A DNA stretch of 64,000 nt from Pedobacter sp. BMA (GCF_001027745.1 NZ_LECU01000006.1:868001-932000); one strand, 5' to 3'. Counted from the stretch's first letter, positions 17,956 to 27,351 are shown. Notes: a model not told the origin generated them from the sequence alone. Translations and numbers: made by a program.

Positions 17956-18720
17956 ATGAAAAAATATATCTTCATCATTTTTGGGCTCAGTTCTTTTTTA
18001 GCTAAGGCACAATCTCCGGCACGTGATTACACCAATGCCGTACTTTGGCAGCAAACAAGTGGCGAGTACAGGGCACTTTGTTTTCAGGCTTATAACTTTG
18101 CCCGGTTATCATTAAAAGAAACAATATGGGCAGATACCAGTAAAAAACCGAATTGTGTTATTGTGGATATAGATGAAACTGTTTTAGATAATTCTCCCTT
18201 TCAGGGCCATGAAATCAGAAAAGGTTTAAGCTACAACCCCGCAGACTGGACAGAGTGGACCAATCTGGCAAAGGCAGATACTGTTCCCGGCGCACTGGCA
18301 TTCTTAAAGTTTGCGGCTTCGAAGAATATCGAAACTTTTTACCTTAGTAACCGTGATGAAAAAGACCATGCAGCGACGCTGAAAAACCTGCAAGCTTTTG
18401 GTTTCCCTTATGCTGATGATGCACATTTATTGGTTTCAAAGGGAACATCAAATAAAGAACCACGTAGACAAAAGATAGCCGAAACGCATGATATTTTAAT
18501 GTTATGTGGGGATAATTTAAGTGATTTTTCCAATATCTTTTATCGGGAAAAGAAGAATACAAATGAACAGGTAAATGCCAATCAAAACATTTTTGGCATA
18601 AAATATATTGTATTGCCAAACCCAATGTATGGCGACTGGGAAAAGCCTTTGTATCAAGGCGAAAACCTTTCGGATAAAGACAAGGGAAAACAGCGTTTAG
18701 AACGATTAAAAAGTTACTAA
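17956..18720 (+). CDS. Class C acid phosphatase / 5'-nucleotidase, lipoprotein e(P4) family
   Basis: A 254-residue HAD-superfamily phosphatase with a signal peptide (about 1-19, ending AKAQ). The catalytic motif VIVDIDETVLDN places the nucleophile and acid/base at D71 and D73; FYLSNRDE and LCGDNLSDF supply the later HAD motifs. Family members release phosphate from nucleotides and other monoesters in the periplasm or at the surface. It stands alone downstream of the atp operon. No lipobox Cys is visible, unlike H. influenzae e(P4), so it is probably a soluble periplasmic form. Confidence 0.88.
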   Translation: MKKYIFIIFGLSSFLAKAQSPARDYTNAVLWQQTSGEYRALCFQAYNFARLSLKETIWADTSKKPNCVIVDIDETVLDNSPFQGHEIRKGLSYNPADWTEWTNLAKADTVPGALAFLKFAASKNIETFYLSNRDEKDHAATLKNLQAFGFPYADDAHLLVSKGTSNKEPRRQKIAETHDILMLCGDNLSDFSNIFYREKKNTNEQVNANQNIFGIKYIVLPNPMYGDWEKPLYQGENLSDKDKGKQRLERLKSY

Positions 18721-18748
18721 GTATGTATAAATATTCGGCAATAAGTAT

Positions 18749-18756
18749 TACTTTTG
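18749..18756 (+). promoter_or_regulatory. Candidate -7 box of the 72-aa membrane protein gene
   Basis: TACTTTTG fits TAnnTTTG, 22 nt before the ATG at 18779. Confidence 0.4.
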
Positions 18757-18778
18757 CTGCATCATAAAAATAAACATT

Positions 18779-18997
18779 ATGGAAAACAACGAATTAAAGC
18801 ACAATACAGAGAGCATGCAAACGGCGAATCAGCCAGGAATTTATAGAATGATAATTTTTGGTGTACTGGTTTGCATTGTTGGAACTTATCTGCGTTTCGC
18901 TTACGATTCTTGGCAACTCTCTTTAGTTTCATGGATAATCTTATTCATTGGCGCAATCATCGCAATTAAGGGTGTTTTCAAAATTTTAGATGCATAA
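18779..18997 (+). CDS. Small two-helix membrane protein, unknown function
   Basis: A 72-residue protein with a polar N-terminus (about 20 residues) and two hydrophobic helices (about 23-42 and 47-67). No family was recognised. It is supported as a real gene by a candidate promoter box upstream, an independent ATG start and a good terminator just downstream. Confidence 0.65.
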   Translation: MENNELKHNTESMQTANQPGIYRMIIFGVLVCIVGTYLRFAYDSWQLSLVSWIILFIGAIIAIKGVFKILDA

Positions 18998-19020
18998 ATA
19001 AAATTTCTATCTAAATATGA

Positions 19021-19055
19021 AGCCGATTATGAACCATCATGATCGGCTTTTTTAT
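19021..19055 (+). terminator. Terminator after the 72-aa membrane protein gene
   Basis: Arms AGCCGATTATGA (19021-19032) and TCATGATCGGCT (19037-19048), one wobble pair and a 4-nt loop, followed by TTTTTTA. The 186 bp from here to the next gene show nothing else recognisable. Confidence 0.85.
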
Positions 19056-19241
19056 TTTCGAACTTGTGGAATCTCAAGCTAATCAGCATCTCCATAAAGA
19101 GATTTTTGTTCACAGGGTTACCTAAATCACTTTTTTGTATAAAGAGAAAATAGAGCAGGATACACTAACCGGAAATACTCACTTCTCATGGCCATTTGAA
19201 GCAATATTTTAAATTGATCATACATTTTAAACCATTGAATC

Positions 19242-20087
19242 ATGAAAAGGAATATCATTGCTATGGCTTTATGTGCCATACTGTTTGGCTGCAATAGCGA
19301 GAAAAAATCAGAATCAAGCGATACCGTATCTGTTAATAACGAGCGAACAACAGCTCAATCCGAGCTGGTAAGTAAAGTTATTAAAACTGCCGATATGCGT
19401 TTTAAAGTAAAAGACGCCGTACAAACTAAACTGGATATTAGTAAAATTGTTTCCAATCTGGAAGGCAGTATTGTAGAATCAAGCATTCAAACCACCACTT
19501 TAGATCAGGAACGTGTTGCCTACAGTGCCGACTCACTTCAAGAAACAACCGTTTTCAAAGCAGAAGGGGTAATTATTGCCCGTATACCTCCGGCTTACCT
19601 CAATGTTTTTAGCGATTTGGTTGCTGCAAGGGCCGAACAGATTGATAGTGCCAAAATGCAGGCCAACGATCAGAGTATAGCATATTTACGCAATAGCTTA
19701 AAAACAAAAAATAGGGAAGAAGCACTAAAGGCTGCGAAAGCGCTCGCATCAAAAGAAGCCAAATTAAGTCAGGAGCTGGTTGATATGAAGGACGGAATTG
19801 TAGACAGGAAGATGGATAATCTGGATCTCAACCAAAAGACCAAATTGAGCACTGTAACGCTAAGTTTTTATCAGGATAAAGGTGTCAGGAAAGTAATTGT
19901 GGCAAATGATAATCTGGTTGATCACAGGCCAGGTTTTTTTAAACGGTTAAGCACAGGACTGAATTCAGGCTGGCAAATGTTTCAGGAGTTTTTACTTCTT
20001 ATCGCACGTTCATGGATACTGATCGTGATCGGCATTATTGTTTTTTTTGGATTCAAACATTTCAACACTAAACGCTCACGAGCATAA
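19242..20087 (+). CDS. DUF4349-like lipoprotein, copy 1
   Basis: A 281-residue lipoprotein (lipobox ILFGC, lipidated C17) with a central region KVIKTADMRFKVKDAVQTK...IVSNLEGSIVESSIQ, a helical segment (about 135-185), a beta segment (STVTLSFYQD) and a C-terminal transmembrane helix (about 248-270). This layout is typical of DUF4349 proteins, whose function is not established. It is paralogous to the next gene over its full length and lies 12 bp upstream of it. Confidence 0.75.
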   Translation: MKRNIIAMALCAILFGCNSEKKSESSDTVSVNNERTTAQSELVSKVIKTADMRFKVKDAVQTKLDISKIVSNLEGSIVESSIQTTTLDQERVAYSADSLQETTVFKAEGVIIARIPPAYLNVFSDLVAARAEQIDSAKMQANDQSIAYLRNSLKTKNREEALKAAKALASKEAKLSQELVDMKDGIVDRKMDNLDLNQKTKLSTVTLSFYQDKGVRKVIVANDNLVDHRPGFFKRLSTGLNSGWQMFQEFLLLIARSWILIVIGIIVFFGFKHFNTKRSRA

Positions 20088-20099
20088 TATTATTGAATT

Positions 20100-20987
20100 A
20101 TGAAAAGGATTATTGTAGTACTGGCTTTAGCCGCAGGATTATTCGGCTGCCAGAATGAAAAAAGAGACAAATCTGTTGCATCAACCGAGGAAATCAGAAT
20201 AGCTGAAATGGCAGATACGGTCGCTACAGAGAAAATTGTTAAAACTGCCGACATCCGCTTTCGCGTTAAAGATGTGCAGCAGACCAAAGAGAACCTTAGC
20301 AAGCGCATCAAAGCAGAGGGAGGGACTATAGCAGAGTTTTCAACAGAAAGCATTATTCAGGAAACGCAAAAGGTAAAATTATCGGCCGATTCGCTAAAAG
20401 AAATTACTGCCTATAGAACCGAAGGCTACCTGGTGGCAAAAGTTCCTTCAGAACGCCTGGACGACTTTACCAACACCATCGCTAAAATGGCCCTGTTTGT
20501 TGATCGTCAGTCAATGAAATTAGATGACCAGAGTCTAATGTATCTCGCTAACAAACTGAAGGCCGATAACAGGGAAGATGCGGTTAGCAGAATCAATAAA
20601 CTGGCGACTAAGAAAAGTCCGAATGTAGAAACCTCGCTCCTAATCAAAGATGATTACGTTGATAAGAAAATACAGAATCTGCTGATAGACAGTCGGGTGA
20701 AATACAGCACCATCACATTAAATTTTTATCAGGACAATACCATCAAAACCATGACTATAGCCAATGATAATGTGTACGACTATAAGCCCGGATTTGCAAA
20801 CAGATTATGGTTAAGTATTACAAACGGCTGGACAATATTTAAAGAAATTATTCTCGGTATTGCTAATTTGTGGATGTTGATCATCGTTGGTTTAGCTTTG
20901 TTTTTCATCATCAGATATTTTGTTACAAAAGATAAAAAAGCCAGAGACCTGGCGACCAAAAATTGGGCTAACAATAACCAATCCTAA
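20100..20987 (+). CDS. DUF4349-like lipoprotein, copy 2
   Basis: A 295-residue paralogue of the preceding gene. It shares the lipobox (LFGC, C17), the KIVKTADIRFRVKDVQQTK motif, the STITLNFYQD segment, the ANDN(V/L)xDxxPGF junction and the C-terminal transmembrane helix (about 257-276). The two genes form a tandem duplication that has diverged substantially. Function unknown; both ends anchor in membranes (lipid at the N-terminus, helix at the C-terminus), which is unusual. Confidence 0.75.
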   Translation: MKRIIVVLALAAGLFGCQNEKRDKSVASTEEIRIAEMADTVATEKIVKTADIRFRVKDVQQTKENLSKRIKAEGGTIAEFSTESIIQETQKVKLSADSLKEITAYRTEGYLVAKVPSERLDDFTNTIAKMALFVDRQSMKLDDQSLMYLANKLKADNREDAVSRINKLATKKSPNVETSLLIKDDYVDKKIQNLLIDSRVKYSTITLNFYQDNTIKTMTIANDNVYDYKPGFANRLWLSITNGWTIFKEIILGIANLWMLIIVGLALFFIIRYFVTKDKKARDLATKNWANNNQS

Positions 20988-21011
20988 TAGGGCTTCAATA
21001 TAAATTATCAG

Positions 21012-21054
21012 AAGGTACGGAGTAACCCCATCAGCAAAGCGCGCTCCGTACCTT
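21012..21054. terminator. Terminator between the DUF4349-like pair and ruvC
   Basis: Perfect 11-bp arms AAGGTACGGAG (21012-21022) and CTCCGTACCTT (21044-21054), with a 21-nt loop, followed by TAATTTAA. It sits between convergent genes. Confidence 0.6.
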
Positions 21055-21071
21055 TAATTTAAGCATGTATT

Positions 21072-21677
21072 TTACTTTTTAGTTTTAACCGCTAGGCCTT
21101 TAACCTTTACTTTATTATCACTAACAAATGATTCCCATCCTGAATAGGTTTTCGATTTGCCACTGGTAGCCACTTTTTGAAAGGAATGACATAAGGCTAC
21201 AGCAAGGCCATCAGTGGCATCCAGAAATTCAGGTGTTTCCTTAAAATTTAGTAAACGTTGTAGCATAGCGGCCACCTGTTCTTTAGTGGCATTCCCATTT
21301 CCTGTAATGGATTGTTTGATTTTGCGGGGTGAGTATTCAGTTACAGAGATATTTCTCGAAAGCGCTGCTGCAATGGCCGTACCCTGAGCCCTGCCGAGTT
21401 TTAATAATACCTGAATATTTTTACCGTAAAAAGGGGCTTCGATTGCTAAAACATCGGGCTTATACTGATCGATAAGTACAACTGTTTTTTCGAAAATGCG
21501 TTGAAGTTTAAGAAAAGGATCATCAAGGTGAGTCATTTTAACAACCCCCATACTCAACAATTCGGTTTTATTACCCTTTTCTAAGATGATACCATATCCC
21601 ATCACCGCAGTTCCAGGATCAATACCTAAAATGATGCGCTCCTTTTTTTCGTTCAACATTACAGCAATATTAAGCAT
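21072..21677 (-). CDS. ruvC: RuvC, Holliday junction resolvase
   Basis: A 201-residue endonuclease. The RNase H-like active site is visible: LGIDPGTAVMGYG (first Asp), LAIEAPFYGKN (Glu) and the C-terminal DATDGLAVALCH (Asp pair). A basic C-terminal tail extends it slightly beyond the usual 170-190 residues. An in-frame ATG at 21659 (MLNEKKER) is an alternative start. A -7-like TTAGTTTG lies 5 nt before the first ATG. It is divergent from the next gene, with only 23 bp between them. Confidence 0.95.
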   Translation of the reverse strand: MLNIAVMLNEKKERIILGIDPGTAVMGYGIILEKGNKTELLSMGVVKMTHLDDPFLKLQRIFEKTVVLIDQYKPDVLAIEAPFYGKNIQVLLKLGRAQGTAIAAALSRNISVTEYSPRKIKQSITGNGNATKEQVAAMLQRLLNFKETPEFLDATDGLAVALCHSFQKVATSGKSKTYSGWESFVSDNKVKVKGLAVKTKK

Positions 21678-21700
21678 ATTTGCAAACTAAATAGATAATC

Positions 21701-22678
21701 TTGACAGGCAAGCAGAAAAAAATATTATCCATACTCATCAAAGTTACAATTGTGGTTTTCGCTTTTTGGTTCATTTACCATAAACTGATTGCAAACAAGA
21801 ATCTGGAAAATTTCCGAAGCCTGCTAAAAGACATCCCACAACCTGAAATTGTTAGCGTTATAGGACTTGTTGTGCTGCTGATGTTTTTAAACTGGTTTTT
21901 AGAGGCTGGTAAATGGAAGCACCTGATGTATAACATTGAAGGCATTAGCTTCTATAGGGCAGTGGAATCTGTTTTTTGTGGTTTAACGATGGCTATCTTT
22001 ACCCCTAATCGTTTAGGTGAATACGGAGGCCGTGTGTTCTTTTTATCCCCCAAGAGAAGAGTAGTAGGCATTGTTGCGATGAGTGTGGGGAGTATCGGCC
22101 AATTGGTGCTTACCAATGTGTTTGGCGCCATAGCTGCATGTTTCTTTGTTTACAGGTTTGTACCTATGGATAGGGTATTCTTTATCACGGTTGTTTTTTT
22201 TGCTGTTGTATTTAGCCTTTTTTTTCTGGTTTTCTATTTTAACATCCGCTGGTTAAACGGCCTGTTGTTATCCTTTAAGTTTACCAGGAAGTATAAAAAA
22301 TTTTATAGTATTTTAGGTCGTTACCGAAAAGGAGAATTGTTTAAAATCATTTTATTCTGCTTTGCAAGATACCTTGTTTTCAGCTCTCAGTATTTCATCC
22401 TTTTTGTTTGGTTAATTCCGGGCTTAAACCATGGTGATATCATCATGATGACCTGTCTGTTATTTTTGGTGCAATCAGCACTTCCTTCGCTTGATCTTTT
22501 CGACGTGGGGATCAGAAGCGTTACGGCTGTCGAACTTTTCAAACACATCACAGATCAACACCTTGCTGTAATTGCGTGTACTGCGAGCATTTGGCTCATA
22601 AATATTATTATTCCTGCTATCTTAGGTTCATATTTTGTCTTTAAACTTAATTTCTTTGGAAATCTTAAAACTAATTAG
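21701..22678 (+). CDS. Lysylphosphatidylglycerol synthase TM-region (UPF0104) family protein
   Basis: A 325-residue integral membrane protein with about eight hydrophobic helices and the family-like segment GLTMAIFTPNRLGEYGGRVFFL (about residues 93-114). Relatives act as lipid flippase-like or unknown envelope proteins. The start is TTG; no ATG precedes the first helix. Its 3' end overlaps the GT2 gene by 44 bp, so the two are probably co-translated and may act together on a lipid-linked glycan or polar lipid. Confidence 0.75.
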   Translation: MTGKQKKILSILIKVTIVVFAFWFIYHKLIANKNLENFRSLLKDIPQPEIVSVIGLVVLLMFLNWFLEAGKWKHLMYNIEGISFYRAVESVFCGLTMAIFTPNRLGEYGGRVFFLSPKRRVVGIVAMSVGSIGQLVLTNVFGAIAACFFVYRFVPMDRVFFITVVFFAVVFSLFFLVFYFNIRWLNGLLLSFKFTRKYKKFYSILGRYRKGELFKIILFCFARYLVFSSQYFILFVWLIPGLNHGDIIMMTCLLFLVQSALPSLDLFDVGIRSVTAVELFKHITDQHLAVIACTASIWLINIIIPAILGSYFVFKLNFFGNLKTN

Positions 22679-23792
22679 TCTCTTTTCTGCTGCATTAACC
22701 TTTATTTATGGTTTTCTTGTGTTTACCTTTATTAAAGGATGGTATCAATTACGCTTTGTAAAAACCATTGATCGCATTCCTCATACAAGGGTTTCGGTAA
22801 TTGTTGCGGCAAGAGATGAGGAACTCAATATCAAAAGGACCATTGAGGCACTCACTAGTCAGGATTATCCCAAAGTGCTTACCGAAATTATTTTTATTGA
22901 TGATCATTCTACAGATCGAACGGCTCAGATTATTACATCTTATGCTGATCAGGGAGTTAAGCTCATTAAATTAAATGAGGACCGGGCGTTAAATTCATAT
23001 AAAAAGAAAGCTATCCAAACCGCCATTGGCTCTTGTAGCGGCGATTTAATTATTACTACAGATGCAGATTGCGTGATGGGGAATCATTGGCTTTCGGCTA
23101 TCGTGGGGTTTTACGAGGATAAGGATTACAAAATGATTTCGTCACCCGTGGCTTATTTTGAAGAAAAGAGTTTTTTTGAAAGATTGCAATCCCTTGAGTT
23201 TCTTTATCTCATTGGTTTAGGTGCATCAACGATTGGAAACAAGCAGCCATCTACCTGTAATGGCGCAAACTTAGCTTACGAGAAAAAGACGTTCTACGAA
23301 GTTGGCGGATTTCAGGGTATTGACGACCTGGCCTCTGGCGACGATGAATTACTGCTTCATAAAATCGCTGCAAAATATCCTAATCAGATCGGCTTCCTTA
23401 AAAACCGTGAAGCAATTGTATATACCCATGCGAAGGAAAATTTAAGATCCTTCATTCAGCAGCGAAAAAGGTGGGCGTCTAAGAGTACCAGATATAAAAA
23501 CAAGGCAATCATAGTTTTAGGTGTGTTCGTTTGGTTATTCAACCTGAGTATCCTGGCAAATTTTATTGCCGGACTATTCTTTCCCCTGCTTTTAACGGTT
23601 ACATTTTATCAGTTATTGATTAAAATGATCTTAGAAACACTATTTTTATGGGATGTAACAGGTTTTGCAAAAAGACAGCGTTTATTGATACTAATTCCTG
23701 TTTTAAATGTGTTGCATATCATTTACATCGTTTACATTGGAATCGCTGGAAACAGCGGGAAATACAATTGGAAAGGCAGAATGGTGAGATAA
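22635..23792 (+). CDS. Membrane glycosyltransferase, family GT2
   Basis: A 385-residue GT-A enzyme with an N-terminal membrane helix, the nucleotide-sugar-binding start VSVIVAARDEELNIKRTIEAL, the DDHSTD motif, the metal-binding DAD (ITTDADCVM), and the QQRKRWASK motif typical of processive GT2 enzymes, followed by two or three C-terminal helices. The donor and acceptor cannot be read from sequence. It overlaps the flippase-like gene by 44 bp and the permease gene by 1 bp (TAATG). Confidence 0.88.
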   Translation: MSLNLISLEILKLISLFSAALTFIYGFLVFTFIKGWYQLRFVKTIDRIPHTRVSVIVAARDEELNIKRTIEALTSQDYPKVLTEIIFIDDHSTDRTAQIITSYADQGVKLIKLNEDRALNSYKKKAIQTAIGSCSGDLIITTDADCVMGNHWLSAIVGFYEDKDYKMISSPVAYFEEKSFFERLQSLEFLYLIGLGASTIGNKQPSTCNGANLAYEKKTFYEVGGFQGIDDLASGDDELLLHKIAAKYPNQIGFLKNREAIVYTHAKENLRSFIQQRKRWASKSTRYKNKAIIVLGVFVWLFNLSILANFIAGLFFPLLLTVTFYQLLIKMILETLFLWDVTGFAKRQRLLILIPVLNVLHIIYIVYIGIAGNSGKYNWKGRMVR

Positions 23793-24934
23793 TGGATAAC
23801 AGCCCGTCAAAAAAAGTATGGTTAAAGTTTAAGCGTAACAAATTCGCGTTTGCAGGCTTGATTTTTATTTTGCTATTGGTACTGATGGGTATCTCAGGCT
23901 ATCTGATTATGCCCGATAGTTCTCCAGATGCAAACGTTCAGAAAGTCCAGATTGCCAAGCAAAAACCTGGAGCAAAGTTCATGTTTCTGATTGTTGAACG
24001 CTACACGCATATTGCCCGTGTTAATTGGTTTCAAAAAATGCTTAACGGCCAAACTCCGGATTTTAAAAGTATTCCAATCACCGCCTACCGTATTGCTGGC
24101 CGGGATGTCTTTGTAACGGAATATATCGGAGAGGAAGAAAAAGCGAAAGAAACTAAATATAATCTGGCTGACCTTTGCCCTGACTGTGTGCTCCCGAATA
24201 CTATTGAACGTGTTAAACCATTGTTCGAGAAACATAATATCTACAGTCAAACCTACCTTCTGGGAACCGATATCTACGGAAGGGACTTACTAAGCAGACT
24301 CATTTTAAGTATACGTGTTTCGCTTTCTGTGGGAATAATGGCAGTATTGATATCCTTGTTTATCGGTGTTGGATTGGGCGCTGTTGCAGGCTACTTTGGT
24401 GGTAGGGTGGATGCGCTGATTAGCTGGGTGATGAATGTAATCTGGTCCCTGCCATCCCTCCTTCTTGTTATTGCCATCTCTTTCGCTTTAGGAAAGGGTT
24501 TCTGGCAAATTTTTATTGCTGTTGGATTATCTACATGGGTTGATGTAGCCCGTTTAGTCAGAGGACAGGTAATGGCTTTAAAGGAAGTCGAGTTTATTGA
24601 GGCAGCCCGTGCATTGGGTTTCAGTACAAGCAGAATCATTGTTAAACATATCCTTCCAAATATTGCAGGCCCTATTCTGGTTGTGGCTTCGTCCAATTTT
24701 GCATCAGCAATATTATTGGAAACAGGGCTAAGCTTTTTAGGATTCGGTGCCCAGCCACCTACGCCAAGCTGGGGAAGTATGATTAAAGAGCACTATGGGT
24801 ATATCATCATGGATGCTGCTTACCTGGCCATCCTGCCCGGGCTCGCAATCATGCTAACGGTGTATGCATTTAATGTTCTGGCAATCGGTTTGCGCGATGC
24901 ATTCGACGTTAAAGGCCAAAATGTTACAGTTTAA
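23792..24934 (+). CDS. ABC transporter permease, DppC/OppC type
   Basis: A 380-residue inner membrane permease. The N-terminal OppC segment (KKVWLKFKRNKFAFAGLIF), a periplasmic insertion, and five more helices with the EAA loop EAARALGFSTSRIIVKHILP (contact with the ATPase) are present. The start ATG overlaps the upstream stop (TAATG); an in-frame extension further upstream lies inside the GT2 gene and is not used. The DppB partner, ATPases and binding protein are absent here, so the rest of the transporter must be elsewhere. Confidence 0.9.
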   Translation: MDNSPSKKVWLKFKRNKFAFAGLIFILLLVLMGISGYLIMPDSSPDANVQKVQIAKQKPGAKFMFLIVERYTHIARVNWFQKMLNGQTPDFKSIPITAYRIAGRDVFVTEYIGEEEKAKETKYNLADLCPDCVLPNTIERVKPLFEKHNIYSQTYLLGTDIYGRDLLSRLILSIRVSLSVGIMAVLISLFIGVGLGAVAGYFGGRVDALISWVMNVIWSLPSLLLVIAISFALGKGFWQIFIAVGLSTWVDVARLVRGQVMALKEVEFIEAARALGFSTSRIIVKHILPNIAGPILVVASSNFASAILLETGLSFLGFGAQPPTPSWGSMIKEHYGYIIMDAAYLAILPGLAIMLTVYAFNVLAIGLRDAFDVKGQNVTV

Positions 24935-25025
24935 TTGCTGAGCTGAACCAGTTGATCCCATTTCATTCCTGTTATCAAACAAATATCGATATTTCTGCAT
25001 TATAAGATATAATCTATTCACCGAT

Positions 25026-26516
25026 ATGCAAACACTGTTAACTTCATCACAAATGCGCCTTGCTGATGCTTTTACCATCGCTAACGAACCCATTTCCTCT
25101 ATTAGTTTAATGGAACGGGCCGTTCAGGCCTTTGTTGCTAATTTTATAAAGGAGGTAATTGATCTGAACGAACAGATAGCTGTTTTTTGCGGAAAGGGTA
25201 ATAATGGGGGAGATGGTTTAGGTATTGCGCGTGTACTCATCAACTGCGGATACTGTAATGTAAAAGCATATATTGTAAATTTTGGTGATAAACAAAGTGA
25301 TGACTTTAGCGAAAATTTGAAGCAACTGGAACAAACAGGTTGTGATATCATAACGATTAGTCATGCTACTGATGCAAATGGCGTTATGGCTGATACCGTT
25401 ATTGATGCCATTCTCGGTTCAGGCTTAAATAAGCCATTGACAGGTGAGTATGCTGCATTGATTGAAATTATGAATGCTTTTCCTGCCCGTATTTATGCCG
25501 TGGATGTCCCAACAGGCTTTCCGTCGGAGGGAATTATAGTCAAAAACTACAATGGTATCGAAGCGTTTAAAACCATTTGTTTCCAGCGTCCTAAGATCAA
25601 TTTCTTTTTCCCGGAGTCGGCTGCAGCAACAGAACGTTACGAGGTAGTGAACATAGGGCTCAATGAAGCTTTTATTGAATCACAGGATAGCGATATTCAT
25701 TTGCTGGAAGATCAAGACATTCGCAAGATCCTTAAACCCCGAAAAAATTTTAGTCATAAAGGGATTTATGGACATGCATTGATCATCGCAGGATCTACTA
25801 ACACCATGGGCGCTGCGATATTGTCCTCAATGGCATGTTTAAATGCAGGGGCCGGCTTAACAACTGCCTGCATACCAAACAGTGGTTTGGTAACATTAAA
25901 CTCCGTTTTGCCCGAGGTGATGGCTTTACCCAGAGATGAGTATACGCGCATAGAAAATACATCAAAATACCATTCCATAGCTATCGGTTGCGGCCTGGGG
26001 ATTTCTTCTGAAAATGCTAAATTATTGGAGAGCCTGATTGCTGCCAGGCAACCCTTGGTTATTGATGCTGATGCATTAAATATATTAGGCGAAAATCCTG
26101 AATTGATTAAGCAGCTGCCTCAACATTCCATCCTCACGCCGCACATGAAAGAATTCGACAGGCTCTTCGGATTTCATCAGGAATGGTGGAGCCGTGTGCA
26201 AACGGCCAAAGCCAAAGCAAAGGAATTGCAAATTGTAATAGTGCTTAAAAATCAGTACACCTTCATTTGTGCTCCGGATGGCAGCATCTTTATTAATCCG
26301 ACAGGTAATCCTGCAATGGCACAAGGCGGTATGGGCGATGTGCTAACGGGAGTTATTGCTGCTTTTGTGGCGCAAAACTACACCTCAGTTGAAGCTGCAA
26401 TATTAGCTTGCTATGTACATGGAAAAAGTGGTGATGTTTTAGCTTCCGAACATTTTGTGATAAGTGCTACCAAGCTTGCCGAAAATGTTTCCCGTACAAT
26501 AAGACACCTGCTATAA
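25026..26516 (+). CDS. nnr: Bifunctional NAD(P)H-hydrate epimerase / dehydratase
   Basis: A 496-residue fusion. The N-terminal YjeF_N epimerase domain (about 1-215) has FCGKGNNGGDGLGIARVL and the catalytic-region Asp in AVDVPTGFPSEG. The C-terminal carbohydrate-kinase-like dehydratase (about 225-496) has GIYGHALIIAGSTNTMGAA, VIDADALNIL and the nucleotide-binding GNPAMAQGGMGDVLTG. Together they repair damaged NADHX and NADPHX. Both halves look intact. Confidence 0.95.
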   Translation: MQTLLTSSQMRLADAFTIANEPISSISLMERAVQAFVANFIKEVIDLNEQIAVFCGKGNNGGDGLGIARVLINCGYCNVKAYIVNFGDKQSDDFSENLKQLEQTGCDIITISHATDANGVMADTVIDAILGSGLNKPLTGEYAALIEIMNAFPARIYAVDVPTGFPSEGIIVKNYNGIEAFKTICFQRPKINFFFPESAAATERYEVVNIGLNEAFIESQDSDIHLLEDQDIRKILKPRKNFSHKGIYGHALIIAGSTNTMGAAILSSMACLNAGAGLTTACIPNSGLVTLNSVLPEVMALPRDEYTRIENTSKYHSIAIGCGLGISSENAKLLESLIAARQPLVIDADALNILGENPELIKQLPQHSILTPHMKEFDRLFGFHQEWWSRVQTAKAKAKELQIVIVLKNQYTFICAPDGSIFINPTGNPAMAQGGMGDVLTGVIAAFVAQNYTSVEAAILACYVHGKSGDVLASEHFVISATKLAENVSRTIRHLL

Positions 26517-26637
26517 TCTGTTTCTCACTGCATTTTAGGACTTTGCCAGGTTATTGAAACTGCAAGCGATAAGTCAAATCAGTTTTGGCCTGGGAATTGA
26601 CGGGATTATATCTGGAAAACTAAATAACATCTAAATT

Positions 26638-27342
26638 ATGGAGTCAAAAAAAGAGTACACGCTAACGGAGCTCATTCACGAGTCGGCAGAAAATCCAAAT
26701 GAGAACGATTTTTTCGAACTGGAAAAACCGGCCATGCTGGAGGTAAATTTGAGAAATCAAAAAATCATGGCTAAAGCAGGATCGATGGTTGCCTATATTG
26801 GTAATATTGATTTTAAACGAGAAGGCTTACTTAGTAAAGGCCTTGGTGGCTTACTTAAAAAGGCAATTTCGGGAGAAGGAACATCACTTATGCATGCATC
26901 AGGTACAGGAAAACTTTATTTGGCCGATGAAGGCAAAAAAGTAAAGATCATCAAGCTTCAGAATGAATCTGTTTTCGTAAATGGAAATGATGTGCTGGCA
27001 ATTGACGGCAACATTAAAAATGAAATTAAAATGCTTAAAAGCATCGCCGGCATGCTAAGTGGAGGCCTGTTTCAGGTGAAGCTTTCAGGTAGTGGTTATA
27101 TTGCCATTACTACCCATGGTGAACCTATATTGCTTAGGGTAAGCGCTAATCAACCAGTATATACAGATCCAAATGCAACTGTAGCCTGGTCTGAAAACCT
27201 ATCTCCCAATATCAAAACCAACCTTACTTTTGGTTCATTTATCGGCCGGGGCAGCGGGGAGTCATTCCAGCTTGAATTTTTTGGAGAGGGCTGGGTTTTA
27301 GTGCAGCCCTACGAAGAAGTGAAGTACGCACAAAAATCTTAA
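26638..27342 (+). CDS. AIM24 family protein
   Basis: A 234-residue soluble beta-rich protein of the AIM24/TIGR00266 family, with family-like segments LEVNLRNQKIMAKAGSMVAY, GTGKLYLADEG and GSGYIAITTHGEPILL. Function in bacteria is not established. It stands alone and is followed by a perfect terminator shared with the converging anti-sigma gene. Confidence 0.8.
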   Translation: MESKKEYTLTELIHESAENPNENDFFELEKPAMLEVNLRNQKIMAKAGSMVAYIGNIDFKREGLLSKGLGGLLKKAISGEGTSLMHASGTGKLYLADEGKKVKIIKLQNESVFVNGNDVLAIDGNIKNEIKMLKSIAGMLSGGLFQVKLSGSGYIAITTHGEPILLRVSANQPVYTDPNATVAWSENLSPNIKTNLTFGSFIGRGSGESFQLEFFGEGWVLVQPYEEVKYAQKS

Positions 27343-27351
27343 ACAAAAAAA

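Noticed and set aside
23648..23791. Longer start for the ABC permease
   Set aside because: The upstream part lies inside the GT2 gene, and the ATG at 23792 begins the normal DppC N-terminus with a TAATG overlap.
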